From contig JAJFFT010000004.1 of the NCBI GenBank assembly GCA_021776525.1, positions 842,499 to 906,498 of the forward strand: a stretch of 64,000 nt of DNA, read 5' to 3'. Shown piece after piece: positions 17,399 to 26,623 of this stretch. Made by a program: the position numbers and the translations under genes. This DNA comes from Robiginitomaculum sp. (GTDB lineage Bacteria > Pseudomonadota > Alphaproteobacteria > Caulobacterales > Maricaulaceae). Every line of letters begins with the position of its first letter. The stretch's first letter is position 1. The notes under the pieces are model-generated. The model made no database searches, was not told the DNA's origin, and worked only from the letters and a program-made list of their open reading frames with translations.

Positions 17399-18568
17399 AT
17401 GACAATCAAGACGCGGGTGTTCAGTTTATGCGTTATGGCTCTGATGCTGGGCGCTCCGGCGCTGGCCGATGGTTTGGTTCCTCTATCGCCGCAGCCTGCC
17501 GGTCTTGATTGGCCCCAAAAAAGCTGGGCCGTGGGTGCTTTGCCCGATAATGCACGTTCGGACGTGCTGGCACTGGTTGATGATGCCATGGCACGAAACC
17601 TGGACGATGTTATGGGCGAAACCCGCGCCATTGTGGTGATTCACAAAGGTAAAGTGGTGTTAGAGCGTTATCGCGATGGTTTTGATGCCACCACCAAACA
17701 GATCAGTTGGTCGATGGCCAAATCCTTTACCTCAGCTTTGGTCGGCCGGGCGGTGGATCAGGGGTTGATTGATGACATTGATGCGCCAATGCCGGGGCCG
17801 TGGGCGGCAGATGACCCACGCGCCAAAATCACCTGGCGACAATGGCTGAACATGGTTGATGGTTTGCAATATCATGAAATAGGCGAACCCGATCTGGCGC
17901 AAAATGACGTTGTTCAAATGATGGCCGGGTCGGGCCGCTTTGACGTTATTGCTTATGCAAAAGCACTGCCTCTGGCCTATACGCCGGGAACGCGCTGGAA
18001 CTATTCCACCGCCGGATTCCACCTGATTGCCAGAGCCTTGCAGGGGTTAATTGCCGACAAGGCACGTACACCGCCGCCGGCACCGCTGGCGATGATTGAT
18101 TATACCCAAAGTGCTCTTTTTGGCCCGCTTGGAATGGATGCCCGGATTGAATTTGACCGGGCCGGAACATTTATGGGCGGCTCGCTGGTCTGGGCCTCGG
18201 CGCGCGATTATGCCCGGTTCGGGTATCTGTATTTACGCGACGGGGTATGGGGTGAGCAACGTCTTCTGCCCGAAGGTTGGGTGGACTTTTCGCGCACCAA
18301 AACCCCGGCTGATAATGCCACGGTTTACGGCGCAGGCTGGTGGATCAATGCGGCAGACTCTAATGATATTCGACCCAAAGGGCAGGGGTCGGCTTTGGGG
18401 CCGCGCGATGCCTTTTCCGCGCAAGGCCATGAAGGACAGATTATCTGGGTGGTGCCATCGCGTGATCTGGTCATTGTACGTCTGGGCCTGATGGGCAATG
18501 GCGGCGAGAGTTGGCCGGCGCTTTATGACTGGGCGCAAAAGGTAGCTATGGCGTTTCCAATTGAGTAG
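17399..18568 (+). CDS. Secreted serine hydrolase of the beta-lactamase/PBP4*-like family
   Basis: 389 residues with a signal peptide cleaved after APALA (about residue 23). The class C beta-lactamase-like domain shows the SxxK nucleophile SMAK (Ser105, Lys108). A YST at the second motif position, in RWNYSTAGFHL, stands where class C enzymes have YxN, and HEGQIIW is near the C-terminal motif. Members include esterases, D-aminopeptidases and nylon-oligomer hydrolases, so true beta-lactamase activity is not implied. AAAGGGAG lies upstream of the ATG. The last 23 bp overlap the end of the convergent membrane protein gene. Confidence 0.82.
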   Translation: MTIKTRVFSLCVMALMLGAPALADGLVPLSPQPAGLDWPQKSWAVGALPDNARSDVLALVDDAMARNLDDVMGETRAIVVIHKGKVVLERYRDGFDATTKQISWSMAKSFTSALVGRAVDQGLIDDIDAPMPGPWAADDPRAKITWRQWLNMVDGLQYHEIGEPDLAQNDVVQMMAGSGRFDVIAYAKALPLAYTPGTRWNYSTAGFHLIARALQGLIADKARTPPPAPLAMIDYTQSALFGPLGMDARIEFDRAGTFMGGSLVWASARDYARFGYLYLRDGVWGEQRLLPEGWVDFSRTKTPADNATVYGAGWWINAADSNDIRPKGQGSALGPRDAFSAQGHEGQIIWVVPSRDLVIVRLGLMGNGGESWPALYDWAQKVAMAFPIE

Positions 18569-19382
18569 GCGGCGCTGTATTTTGTCGGTTTTTAATCGTC
18601 TGCTGGATAGAGTAACGCATAGGACCGATTGTAAATTTTTTGCTGACCAAAGTGTCGACAACAACCCATAGCATGATGCCAATAATGGCTGATGATAGAA
18701 ACCAGACACCGATCATGGCGATTATTTTGAAAATACCGCCAAGAATACTTTTGCTCATAAATATCCAGACAAAAAGCCCCAAAAACCAAAGCTGAATGGG
18801 AGCGGCCAGCAATTGCGCCAGGGATGGGTTGCTGGAAAAGTTGGCGAGCAGAATAATAACAGGGGTGGCAATAATAGTGCTGGCATTGTTGGCTGTTATA
18901 AAGAGAATGGCATGGCCCAAAAGCGTAATCTTGGGGGCAATAGCTTTGAAAAAGAAAGAAAAAATTATAACCGTAATGATATTCAATGGCGTGGTAAACA
19001 GGTTGAACCACCCCTGTAGCGCGGTATTGATTTCTTTAATAGTAAACCCTTCTTTGGCTAACAATGCTGTATAATTTGCCCGTGTTGCATCATCGGTGAT
19101 GACTGTAGCAATAGTCATCGTATCATAAGATTTCATCAAGGTGAAAAGAATGGTCTGGATGCCCAGAAAAAAAACAAACAGGCGGACTTGCCCAAGATAG
19201 CTACTTTTTTCGTCATGTAGGGCATCTTTGGCAACATGAACGGGATGTAGAATTAAATCGCGTACAGTCGCCAAAAGCCGCACATCAAAACCTATAAAAG
19301 TATCGAATAACTGCTTGATCTCTGGCCCACGTAAAGTCTCATCGTGGTTTTTGTTTTCAATTGTTTTGAATTGATCTGACAT
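18546..19382 (-). CDS. DUF3667-like polytopic membrane protein
   Basis: About 278 residues. The N-terminal part FIGFDVRLLATVRDLILHP followed by SSYLGQVRLFVFFLG resembles the DUF3667 pattern, a soluble lead-in before the first helix. About five hydrophobic segments follow. It is rich in Ile, Asn, Lys and Phe and more AT-rich than its neighbours, which may indicate a recent arrival or relaxed constraint. The ATG at 19382 has a GGGGGG purine run upstream. An ATG at 19394 is also in frame. Function unknown. Confidence 0.55.
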   Translation of the reverse strand: MSDQFKTIENKNHDETLRGPEIKQLFDTFIGFDVRLLATVRDLILHPVHVAKDALHDEKSSYLGQVRLFVFFLGIQTILFTLMKSYDTMTIATVITDDATRANYTALLAKEGFTIKEINTALQGWFNLFTTPLNIITVIIFSFFFKAIAPKITLLGHAILFITANNASTIIATPVIILLANFSSNPSLAQLLAAPIQLWFLGLFVWIFMSKSILGGIFKIIAMIGVWFLSSAIIGIMLWVVVDTLVSKKFTIGPMRYSIQQTIKNRQNTAPPTQLETP

Positions 19383-19534
19383 AAAGCCCCCCATGCTTTC
19401 ATTTGATACTCTAGTGGTAATACCCCTGAAAAACCAGACTGAAAGAATTCGTCATATTTCTTGTTGTGCACCTGCATTGCCGTGTCTGTTCGCCAATGGC
19501 AGAACAGCTGCACAGCATTGCGTAAAGGCGGATC

Positions 19535-20446
19535 ATGCCCAAAAAATTACGAATTGGGATTTCAGGTGCGGGGGTTTTTGGCGGTCACCATGCGGCCAAA
19601 CTGGCGGCGCATCCGCGTATAGAGTTTGCCGGGGTTTATGACCCGGAACACCCCGAACGTGCACAGGCATTGGTTGATGTTCATGGCGGCAAGGCTTTTG
19701 CCAGCCGGGACGCAATGATCGCTGCGGCTGATGCCATTATTGTTGCCAGCCCCGCCAGTGTGCATTTTCGCCAAGCCATGGATGCGCTGGAACACGGCCT
19801 GCACGTGCTGGTCGAGAAACCACTGGCAACAAAGCTTGAAGATGCCCGTGAAATGGTTGCTATGGCTGAAAAACAGGGCGTTATCTTGCAGGTTGGCCAT
19901 CAGGAACGTTTTGTCTCTAATGCCATCGGCCTGTTTGATATTCCGGAAAATCCGCTCAGCATTGAGGCCCATCGCGTGGCCCCATATTCGCTTCGTGGTA
20001 CGGATGTCAGTGTCACATTGGACCTGATGACTCACGATCTGGATCTGGTGAATTTGCTGGCTGGCGGCGAAGCAAACGACGTACGCTCGGACGTGCATAC
20101 GGGACCCAGCGGCCATATTGATGATGCACGCGCAGAAATCTGTTACCCCAGCGGCACCAAGGCCAGTATTCACGCCTCGCGTGTGGCCCCTGACCGCCAG
20201 CGCCACATGCGTATTGAATACCCTTCTGGCGTGGTCGAGATCGATTTTTTTAACCGCTCCTTGAAAAATGGAACACCATTTGCGCTCAACGCCGGCTTTG
20301 CCGATGAGCCAGAGGCACTCGACAGTCTAGGGGCTGAGATCAATGCCTTTGCCTGTGCCATTTTGGATGGTGGACAAGTGCCGGTCTGCGGAATTTCCGG
20401 GGCTAAGGCATTGGCGCTGGCCTTGCGCGTCGACAAGGTCGCCTAA
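19535..20446 (+). CDS. Gfo/Idh/MocA-family NAD(P)-dependent oxidoreductase
   Basis: 303 residues. The N-terminal Rossmann fold shows GISGAGVFGGHHAAKL (GxGxxG-like) and an acidic residue after the second strand (VYDPEHPE). The family motif EKPLA is at residues 94-98, and the catalytic region DLMTHDLDLVNLL contains the His-Asp pair. Substrates in this family are usually sugars, nucleotide sugars or inositols. Some members that resemble this one oxidise UDP-GlcNAc, but nothing here proves that. NAD synthetase follows 18 bp downstream on the same strand, probably in one transcript. Confidence 0.82.
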   Translation: MPKKLRIGISGAGVFGGHHAAKLAAHPRIEFAGVYDPEHPERAQALVDVHGGKAFASRDAMIAAADAIIVASPASVHFRQAMDALEHGLHVLVEKPLATKLEDAREMVAMAEKQGVILQVGHQERFVSNAIGLFDIPENPLSIEAHRVAPYSLRGTDVSVTLDLMTHDLDLVNLLAGGEANDVRSDVHTGPSGHIDDARAEICYPSGTKASIHASRVAPDRQRHMRIEYPSGVVEIDFFNRSLKNGTPFALNAGFADEPEALDSLGAEINAFACAILDGGQVPVCGISGAKALALALRVDKVA

Positions 20447-20464
20447 GCGACTTAAAAGGGCGCC

Positions 20465-22126
20465 ATGACGCGCACACTGACCATTACAACCGCCCAACTT
20501 AACCCTGTTATGGGGGATATCGTGGGTAATTGCGCGCTGATCCGTGCGGCGCGCGCACAGGCCGCTAAGGACAAGGCAGATTTGGTGGTGACACCAGAGC
20601 TGGGTGTACTCGGCTATCCCCCTGAAGATCTGGTGCTTAAACCCTCTGCGGTGGCGGCGTGCCGGGCCGCGGTTGAGGAATTGGCGTTAGAAACCACCGA
20701 TGGCGGCCCGGCAATACTATTGGGTACGCCATGGATGGAGGATGGGGCGCTTTATAATGCAGTCCTTCTTTTGGATGGAGGCAAGGTCGCGGCGGCGCGC
20801 TTCAAGCATGAATTGCCCAATTATGATGTGTTCGATGAAAAGCGGGTGTTTAGTGCCGGCCCCATACCAGAACCTGTTGATTTTCATGGCCTGAAACTCG
20901 GCCTGCCGATCTGTGAAGATATCTGGCTTGAGGCCGTGCCACGCGCTTTGGCTGCGGCCGGCGCAGAAATATTGCTGTGCATCAATGGCTCGCCGTTTCG
21001 GCGCAATATTCACCGTTTTCGTAATGATTCATTTTTGGCCTGGCACAAGGATGTTCGCCTGCCTTTGGTGTTTATCAATCAGGTCGGCGGCCAGGACGAA
21101 CTGGTCTTTGATGGCGGTGGTTTTTCCTGGGATGGTCAAGGCAATGTGGTCCAGCGGGTTGCTGCCTTTTCGACCTCCATCCAGACCACACATTGGCGGC
21201 TTGGCGATACCGGTTGGCAATGTGAGGCCGAACCTCTGGCCCCGGTTTGCGAGGGGGTAGAAGCCGATTGGCGGGCGCTAACGTTGGGGCTAGGTGATTA
21301 CGTCAATAAGAACCGCTTCCCCGGTGTTGTCCTTGGGCTTTCTGGCGGCGTAGATTCGGCCATTTCTGCGGCGCTGGCGGTTGATGCACTTGGCCCGGAC
21401 CGGGTCTGGTGTGTGATGATGCCATCAAAATATACATCTCGTTCCAGCCTGGACGACGCGGTGGCCTGTGCAAAAATGCTGGGTGTGCGCTATGACAGCA
21501 TATCTATCGAGGCCGCAGTGGATACGTACGGCCAGATGCTGGGGCCACTCTTTGCCGGGCGTGAGGCCGACACCACCGAAGAAAATCTGCAATCGCGAGT
21601 GCGGGCCGTGACCCTGATGGCGTTATCAAACAAGTTTGGTCATATGTTGCTGACGACCGGCAATAAATCCGAAATGGCGGTTGGATACGCGACGCTTTAT
21701 GGTGATATGTCGGGCGGATATAACGCGCTGAAGGATATTTATAAGACCGAGGTTTTTAATCTTTGCCGTTGGCGCAATGACAATTTTCCGGATGGGGCGT
21801 TGGGGCCGCGCGGGATGGTGGTGCCACAAACCGTGATCGACAAGCCGCCTTCGGCAGAGCTAAAGCCCGACCAGACGGATCAGGACAGCCTGCCGCCTTA
21901 TGAGGATCTGGATGCTATTTTGCACGGCCTCATTGAAGAAGAAGCCGATGCCGCCAACATTATTGCCGGTGGTTATGCCCCTGACATTGTCCGCCGGATT
22001 GAACACCTTCTATATCTGGCAGAATATAAACGTCGTCAGGCCCCACCGGGTGTGAAAATCAGCCGCCGAAACTTTGGGCGGGACCGACGTTATCCAATTA
22101 CCAACCGCTTTCGGGATAAGACATAA
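20465..22126 (+). CDS. nadE: Glutamine-dependent NAD+ synthetase
   Basis: 553 residues in two domains. The N-terminal nitrilase-type glutaminase (1-265) has the catalytic triad Glu45 (TPELG), Lys114 (FKHELPNY) and Cys150 (LPICEDIW). The C-terminal synthetase (from about 270) has the P-loop SGGVDS at 293-298, GNKSEMAVGYATLYGD and the C-terminal KRRQAPPGVKISRRNFGRD. It amidates nicotinic acid adenine dinucleotide using ammonia channelled from glutamine. All key residues are present. AAAAGGG lies just upstream of the ATG. Confidence 0.96.
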   Translation: MTRTLTITTAQLNPVMGDIVGNCALIRAARAQAAKDKADLVVTPELGVLGYPPEDLVLKPSAVAACRAAVEELALETTDGGPAILLGTPWMEDGALYNAVLLLDGGKVAAARFKHELPNYDVFDEKRVFSAGPIPEPVDFHGLKLGLPICEDIWLEAVPRALAAAGAEILLCINGSPFRRNIHRFRNDSFLAWHKDVRLPLVFINQVGGQDELVFDGGGFSWDGQGNVVQRVAAFSTSIQTTHWRLGDTGWQCEAEPLAPVCEGVEADWRALTLGLGDYVNKNRFPGVVLGLSGGVDSAISAALAVDALGPDRVWCVMMPSKYTSRSSLDDAVACAKMLGVRYDSISIEAAVDTYGQMLGPLFAGREADTTEENLQSRVRAVTLMALSNKFGHMLLTTGNKSEMAVGYATLYGDMSGGYNALKDIYKTEVFNLCRWRNDNFPDGALGPRGMVVPQTVIDKPPSAELKPDQTDQDSLPPYEDLDAILHGLIEEEADAANIIAGGYAPDIVRRIEHLLYLAEYKRRQAPPGVKISRRNFGRDRRYPITNRFRDKT

Positions 22127-22167
22127 CTTATGGCTATGCACCCACTTGAAACCACAAAGGCGAATTG

Positions 22168-24150
22168 ATGTTTACCTCACTTCTGATTGCCAATCGCGGT
22201 GAAATCGCCTGCCGAATTATACGCACGGCCCAGCGGATGGGGATGCGCACCATAGCCATCTATTCAGAGGCAGATGCCAATGCTTTACATGTTCGTGAAG
22301 CCGACGAAGCGGTTCTGATTGGCGCGGCGTCCGCTACAAAAAGCTATCTGCGCATTGATGCCGTGATGGAAGCTGCTCGCAAATGTGGCGCTGAGGCTAT
22401 TCATCCGGGCTATGGGTTTTTGTCTGAAAATCAGGAATTGGCCGCAGCCTGCGAACGTGAAAACATTATCTTCGTAGGCCCCTCGGTGCAGTCCATGCGC
22501 CTGATGGGCCTTAAAGACGAGGCCAAGCGCATTATGGAAGCCGCCGGGGTTCCGGTTACACCGGGGTATCATGGCGAAGACCAGCGCGATAAAACGCTGC
22601 TGTCCGAGGCTGACAAAATTGGCTACCCGGTGCTGATCAAAGCGGTGGCTGGTGGCGGTGGGCGCGGCATGCGCCGGGTGGACAGTGAAGACGCTTTTCT
22701 GGATGCCTTGGAGTCGGCACGGCGCGAGGCCAAGTCGGCATTTGCTGATGACCGGGTTCTGGTTGAAAAGTTTATCGTCAATCCGCGTCATATTGAGGTG
22801 CAGATCTTTGGCGATCGCCGCGGTCGCATTGCCCATTTTTATGAACGTGATTGTTCGGTGCAACGGCGCCATCAGAAAGTTCTTGAAGAATCGCCAGCAC
22901 CTGGCATGAGCGCCAAAGTCCGCACGGCCATTTGCGCCGCAGCTGTCGAGGCGGCCCGCGCCGTGGCCTATGAAAATGCCGGCACGGTCGAATTTATTGT
23001 TGATGGGTCGGGGCCGCTGCGTGCTGATGGTTTCTGGTTCATGGAAATGAACACCCGTTTACAGGTCGAACACCCGGTCAGCGAAGCGATCACCGGATAT
23101 GATCTGGTTGAATTGCAATTGCGTATCGCCGCGGGTGGTTCAGTGCCGGAACAAGACCAGATCGCCCAACGCGGACATGCCATCGAAGCCCGCCTTTATG
23201 CCGAGGATCCAGCCAATAACTATATGCCGTCCACAGGCCTTCTGACGCATTTTGTCTTGCCAACCGGGCGTAATATTCGTGTTGATGCGGGTTATGTAGC
23301 TGGGGATCGGGTCAGCGAGCATTACGACCCAATGCTGGCCAAGGTAATCGCGCATGCGCCGACACGAGAACTGGCTATTTCTGCCCTGGGGTCGGCAATG
23401 GCGGGGGTACAATCTTGGCCGGTACACACCAATGCAGGCTTTTTAACACGCTGTCTTGCTGAACCAGACTTTATCAAAGGCGATGTGGATACCGGCTTTA
23501 TCGAGGCGCACGATGATGTTTTGCACGGGATGCACCAGCAACCGGCGTGGAAGGCTTCTCTAACGGCACTTGGCACACAATGTTTTAGACCTGATACGTC
23601 TGGCGGACAATCACCTTGGCAAATGCAAGATGGGTGGCGGTTAAACCAGCCGCAAAACCTGGTTCATGCCTTTTCAGATGATGGGGAGACATTGCGGGTC
23701 AATTTAAAGCATCAGGGGGAGAATAACTGGCGCCTGACCTGCGGTGAACTGGCTCTGGGTGTACACAATGTGCACTGGTCCGGGGATGGTATCGTATACG
23801 CACTGGATGGGGTGGTGCACCAGACGCAGATCATGACCCTGGCCACGGACATGGTGACTTTTGATAATGGTGATGCCTGGGCATTGGAAAAACCAAACCC
23901 GGACGCTGCTATTTTTGATGCCGAGGCCAGCGCCGTCGTTCGCTCGCCTATGCCGGGCAAGGTGCTAAGTGTGTCAGTCCTGCCCGCAGATACCGTATCC
24001 AAGGGACAGGTGCTTATTGTGCTGGAAGCCATGAAAATGGAACACGCGCTGAGCGCACCCGCAGATGCCGTAGTCGAAGTAGTATTGGTGAAACCTGGTG
24101 ACCAGGTCGGCGACGGTGATGATCTGATCCGCTTTGAAACGGCTTCCTAA
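22168..24150 (+). CDS. Biotin-dependent acyl-CoA carboxylase alpha subunit (biotin carboxylase + BCCP), 3-methylcrotonyl-CoA carboxylase-like
   Basis: 660 residues. Biotin carboxylase comes first (LLIANRGEIACRIIRTAQR; GGGGRGMR; ERDCSVQRRHQKVLEE; FMEMNTRLQVEHPVSE). A middle region follows, then a C-terminal biotinyl domain with the AMKM motif and biotinyl Lys at about 623. The size and arrangement suit the alpha subunit of methylcrotonyl- or propionyl-CoA carboxylase. Both are possible, and methylcrotonyl is slightly favoured by overall form. AAAGG lies upstream of the ATG at 22168, and the TTG one codon earlier is less likely. No beta (carboxyltransferase) subunit gene is adjacent, which is unusual. 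Confidence 0.87.
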   Translation: MFTSLLIANRGEIACRIIRTAQRMGMRTIAIYSEADANALHVREADEAVLIGAASATKSYLRIDAVMEAARKCGAEAIHPGYGFLSENQELAAACERENIIFVGPSVQSMRLMGLKDEAKRIMEAAGVPVTPGYHGEDQRDKTLLSEADKIGYPVLIKAVAGGGGRGMRRVDSEDAFLDALESARREAKSAFADDRVLVEKFIVNPRHIEVQIFGDRRGRIAHFYERDCSVQRRHQKVLEESPAPGMSAKVRTAICAAAVEAARAVAYENAGTVEFIVDGSGPLRADGFWFMEMNTRLQVEHPVSEAITGYDLVELQLRIAAGGSVPEQDQIAQRGHAIEARLYAEDPANNYMPSTGLLTHFVLPTGRNIRVDAGYVAGDRVSEHYDPMLAKVIAHAPTRELAISALGSAMAGVQSWPVHTNAGFLTRCLAEPDFIKGDVDTGFIEAHDDVLHGMHQQPAWKASLTALGTQCFRPDTSGGQSPWQMQDGWRLNQPQNLVHAFSDDGETLRVNLKHQGENNWRLTCGELALGVHNVHWSGDGIVYALDGVVHQTQIMTLATDMVTFDNGDAWALEKPNPDAAIFDAEASAVVRSPMPGKVLSVSVLPADTVSKGQVLIVLEAMKMEHALSAPADAVVEVVLVKPGDQVGDGDDLIRFETAS

Positions 24151-24236
24151 GGCGCAATTCGGCGCAGCTTTTGCAAAGCTCTCCTCAACGTTGATTGGAT
24201 TGCACCAGATTGGGGCATATTTCAGGAGTTGAAGTG

Positions 24237-25181
24237 ATGACGACGCCGTTAATTTGTGATTGGACCAAGGGAAATCGCAGGGATTTTCGCAAAAAACCCA
24301 CATTGTGGGAGCACAGAGTGCACGAGAGCCCGCTTTTTAGTGATGAGCGGTTGATCGAACTGATCGAAAAACACCCACGCGACCTTGCCGATTTTTGCAC
24401 CATGAATGAGGGGTCAGATGACATGGCCTCTTGGCGTGGCGGCGATCCGGGGGATTATAGCGGCGAGGAATTGTTAGATGCTGTGCGCAATGGTCGCTTG
24501 TGGATCAATTTACGCAAAACCTTCAATATCCATGACGAATATACTGTGTTGCTGAACAGCATGATTGGCGAGCTCAAATCGCTCAATCAAAATTTCAACC
24601 CGGTTCGGGTTATGGGCGGGTTGCTGATTTCTTCACCAACAGCCGGTGTACCGTATCATATCGATCGGTCTGATGTGTTGTTGTGGCATATTCGTGGGCA
24701 CAAACGGGTTTGGGTATATCCGGTTGATGAAGAAACCATGCCTGAACGTGAGGTCGAAGAAATCTTGCTTCACGAACACAATGATGATGTGCCGTATAAT
24801 GAAAGGTATGACGCCAAGGCTATGGTCTTCGATCTGCAACCGGGACAGGCCGCAACATGGCCATTGCATGCGCCGCACAAGGTCCAAAATTCTGGGGATA
24901 TGAACGTCTCCATTACTATGGAATACTCGCCGTTTTCGACGATCATGCAAAATGGGGCGCAAATTACCAACGGGATATTGCGTCGCAGACTTGGGATGAA
25001 CCCCAAAATTGATGATCAGGGTTTTACCAACCAGTTTATGCGGTTCGCTGCGTCCAGGGCGCTTCGGAAAATGAAATTGGTCAAGGCTAAGTCAGCAGCA
25101 AAATCGGGATATTTGTTTAAAATTGACCTTGAGGCAGGGAATTCAGTTCGCGAGTTTGATGAGCAAAAAGGTGCGGCATAA
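24237..25181 (+). CDS. Cupin/JmjC-like protein with intact HxD...H metal site
   Basis: About 314 residues. The segment VPYHIDRSDVLLWHIRGHKRV gives an HxD pair (His141, Asp143), and WPLHAPHKVQNSG supplies the distal His (211 or 214). This is the facial triad of Fe(II)/2-oxoglutarate oxygenases of the JmjC/cupin-like group. The substrate is unknown, and protein or small-molecule hydroxylation are both seen in the superfamily. I start at 24237 because AGGAG is 8 bases upstream. The frame open from 24195 lacks a ribosome site. The C-terminal 60 residues are basic. It stands alone between the carboxylase and a secreted protein gene. Confidence 0.65.
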   Translation: MTTPLICDWTKGNRRDFRKKPTLWEHRVHESPLFSDERLIELIEKHPRDLADFCTMNEGSDDMASWRGGDPGDYSGEELLDAVRNGRLWINLRKTFNIHDEYTVLLNSMIGELKSLNQNFNPVRVMGGLLISSPTAGVPYHIDRSDVLLWHIRGHKRVWVYPVDEETMPEREVEEILLHEHNDDVPYNERYDAKAMVFDLQPGQAATWPLHAPHKVQNSGDMNVSITMEYSPFSTIMQNGAQITNGILRRRLGMNPKIDDQGFTNQFMRFAASRALRKMKLVKAKSAAKSGYLFKIDLEAGNSVREFDEQKGAA

Positions 25182-25269
25182 ACTCAAAAAAATAAAGGCT
25201 TGTGACAATCGGACCAACAAGTTAGAACCCTGTCTCTGGGATGCCGGGGGTATATCAGGAGTTAACTGA

Positions 25270-26085
25270 ATGTCCGCCCACACAATTTTTCTTTCTGCAC
25301 TTCTCTATTCTTTTGTGACGTTGTTTGCTTTGCCCAGTGCAGCGCAGGATAACTTCGATTCTGATGCGTTGTTACAGGCCGCCAAGGATGATTTACAGGC
25401 CCGCCTGGCAGCACATGATAATGATACGCGCTTTGCCCTGCGTGAACGTATTGACCTGTCCGGCGATGACCATCTGAGCATTGAGTATGTGTTTGACCCT
25501 GCCAAGCCTGTGGGCGAGCAATGGAACTTGTTGCACCCCAGCGAAGCCGAAGATGCCGAGGCTCGCAAAGAGATCATCAAAGATCACCTCAAACAACAAA
25601 AGCGAGCCGCCAAAAAAGGCGGTGATCAGGGTTTTGAACCGGATCAGGATGCCGTGGTTCGTAAACTCAGTGAGACGGTCGGGGATGCCCCTCAATTCGT
25701 GCGAGTTGACGGGGATGCTGCGATTTATAGCTTCCAACCCAAAGGAGATGGTTTGTTTGGCTCGCATGACAAAGAGGGTGACAAGGGCAAAAAGAGGAAA
25801 AAGTCCGCTAAAGCTACAAAAAGTACCGATTACCTTCGTGGCGAATTTGCAATCAGCAAAGTCGGCAAGCACTTTGCTTGGATTCATATTTATACCATTA
25901 AAAGCTTCAAGCCAGTGGCTGTGGCCAAGGTCAAAACATTTGATTTGACCACACAATTTGCGCCAGCTTGGGACGGCGGTCCCCTGGTCATCACGCGGCA
26001 GGAAGTCAAAGCCGCGGGCTCGGCAATGTTTAAGAAATTCAACCAACACAGCCTCTCCGTTAAATCGGACTTCCAAAAACGCTGA
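25270..26085 (+). CDS. Secreted protein, paralogue of the one at 47421-48155, unknown function
   Basis: 271 residues with a signal peptide cleaved near PSAAQ (about 25). The middle is highly charged and Lys/Asp/Gly-rich, around 105-190. The C-terminal 90 residues align clearly with the secreted protein encoded at 47421: both have a pattern like K(P)xxxAKxKxFDxxxxFAPAWxGGP, and shared spacing continues through AGxAxxxKxxxxxxxxxDF. The N-terminal halves also match loosely (EQWNL versus QQWAI). AGGAG stands 8 bases before the ATG. No known family or catalytic motif was recognised. Confidence 0.7.
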   Translation: MSAHTIFLSALLYSFVTLFALPSAAQDNFDSDALLQAAKDDLQARLAAHDNDTRFALRERIDLSGDDHLSIEYVFDPAKPVGEQWNLLHPSEAEDAEARKEIIKDHLKQQKRAAKKGGDQGFEPDQDAVVRKLSETVGDAPQFVRVDGDAAIYSFQPKGDGLFGSHDKEGDKGKKRKKSAKATKSTDYLRGEFAISKVGKHFAWIHIYTIKSFKPVAVAKVKTFDLTTQFAPAWDGGPLVITRQEVKAAGSAMFKKFNQHSLSVKSDFQKR

Positions 26086-26129
26086 TAGACGGCTTTTTGT
26101 TATCGGGGAATCTGTCATAGACTGTGTCC

Positions 26130-26564
26130 ATGGCTTTGCACTTAATCAAACTCTGCGTTGGTATTGATTCTCTGGACCAGCTCCAAGGGCTGTACACGAT
26201 GCGTATTAAGGCACGTTTGGCCCGTGGTGCGCGGCCAAACCCCTGTCACGTGACACGCATGACGCCCCGCCGCGCTGCCGAAGTGCTGGATGGTGGTTCG
26301 CTTTATTGGGTGATTAAACGCGTGGTACAGGCACGCCAGAGAATAGAAGCACTGGAAGAGGTGATCGGTGATGATGGGGTTCGCCGGTGCCGTCTTGTGC
26401 TGGGTCTGGACCTTATTCCAACTGAGCCACAACCGCGGCGTCCCTTTCAAGGGTGGCGGTATTTAACAGCTGCAGATGCTCCCGCGGACTTGACGAAAAC
26501 CGGCGGTGGCGCAGAGCTGCCGGGGGAATTGCGGGCACATTTACGTGAAATCGGGGCCTGGTAA
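26130..26564 (+). CDS. DUF1489 family protein
   Basis: 144 residues beginning MALHLIKLCVGIDSLDQL, the typical opening of DUF1489, a family found in Alphaproteobacteria. Other conserved parts are MTPRRAAEVLDGGSLYWVIKR and FQGWRYL. It is cytoplasmic with no membrane segment. The molecular function of the family is unknown. I prefer the ATG at 26130 over the GTG two codons upstream, because family members start with M(A/T)LHL. A SPOR-domain lipoprotein gene follows 59 bp downstream. Confidence 0.85.
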   Translation: MALHLIKLCVGIDSLDQLQGLYTMRIKARLARGARPNPCHVTRMTPRRAAEVLDGGSLYWVIKRVVQARQRIEALEEVIGDDGVRRCRLVLGLDLIPTEPQPRRPFQGWRYLTAADAPADLTKTGGGAELPGELRAHLREIGAW

Positions 26565-26623
26565 TTTATCCACCGGAGCCTTTCGTTAAACGTTCAGTAA
26601 CCATGTTGGCGCAGTTAAGGGGC

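Noticed and set aside
17399..18568. Calling the serine hydrolase a resistance beta-lactamase
   Set aside because: The SxxK motif is present, but the second motif is YST instead of YxN and the family is broad. Resistance function is unsupported.
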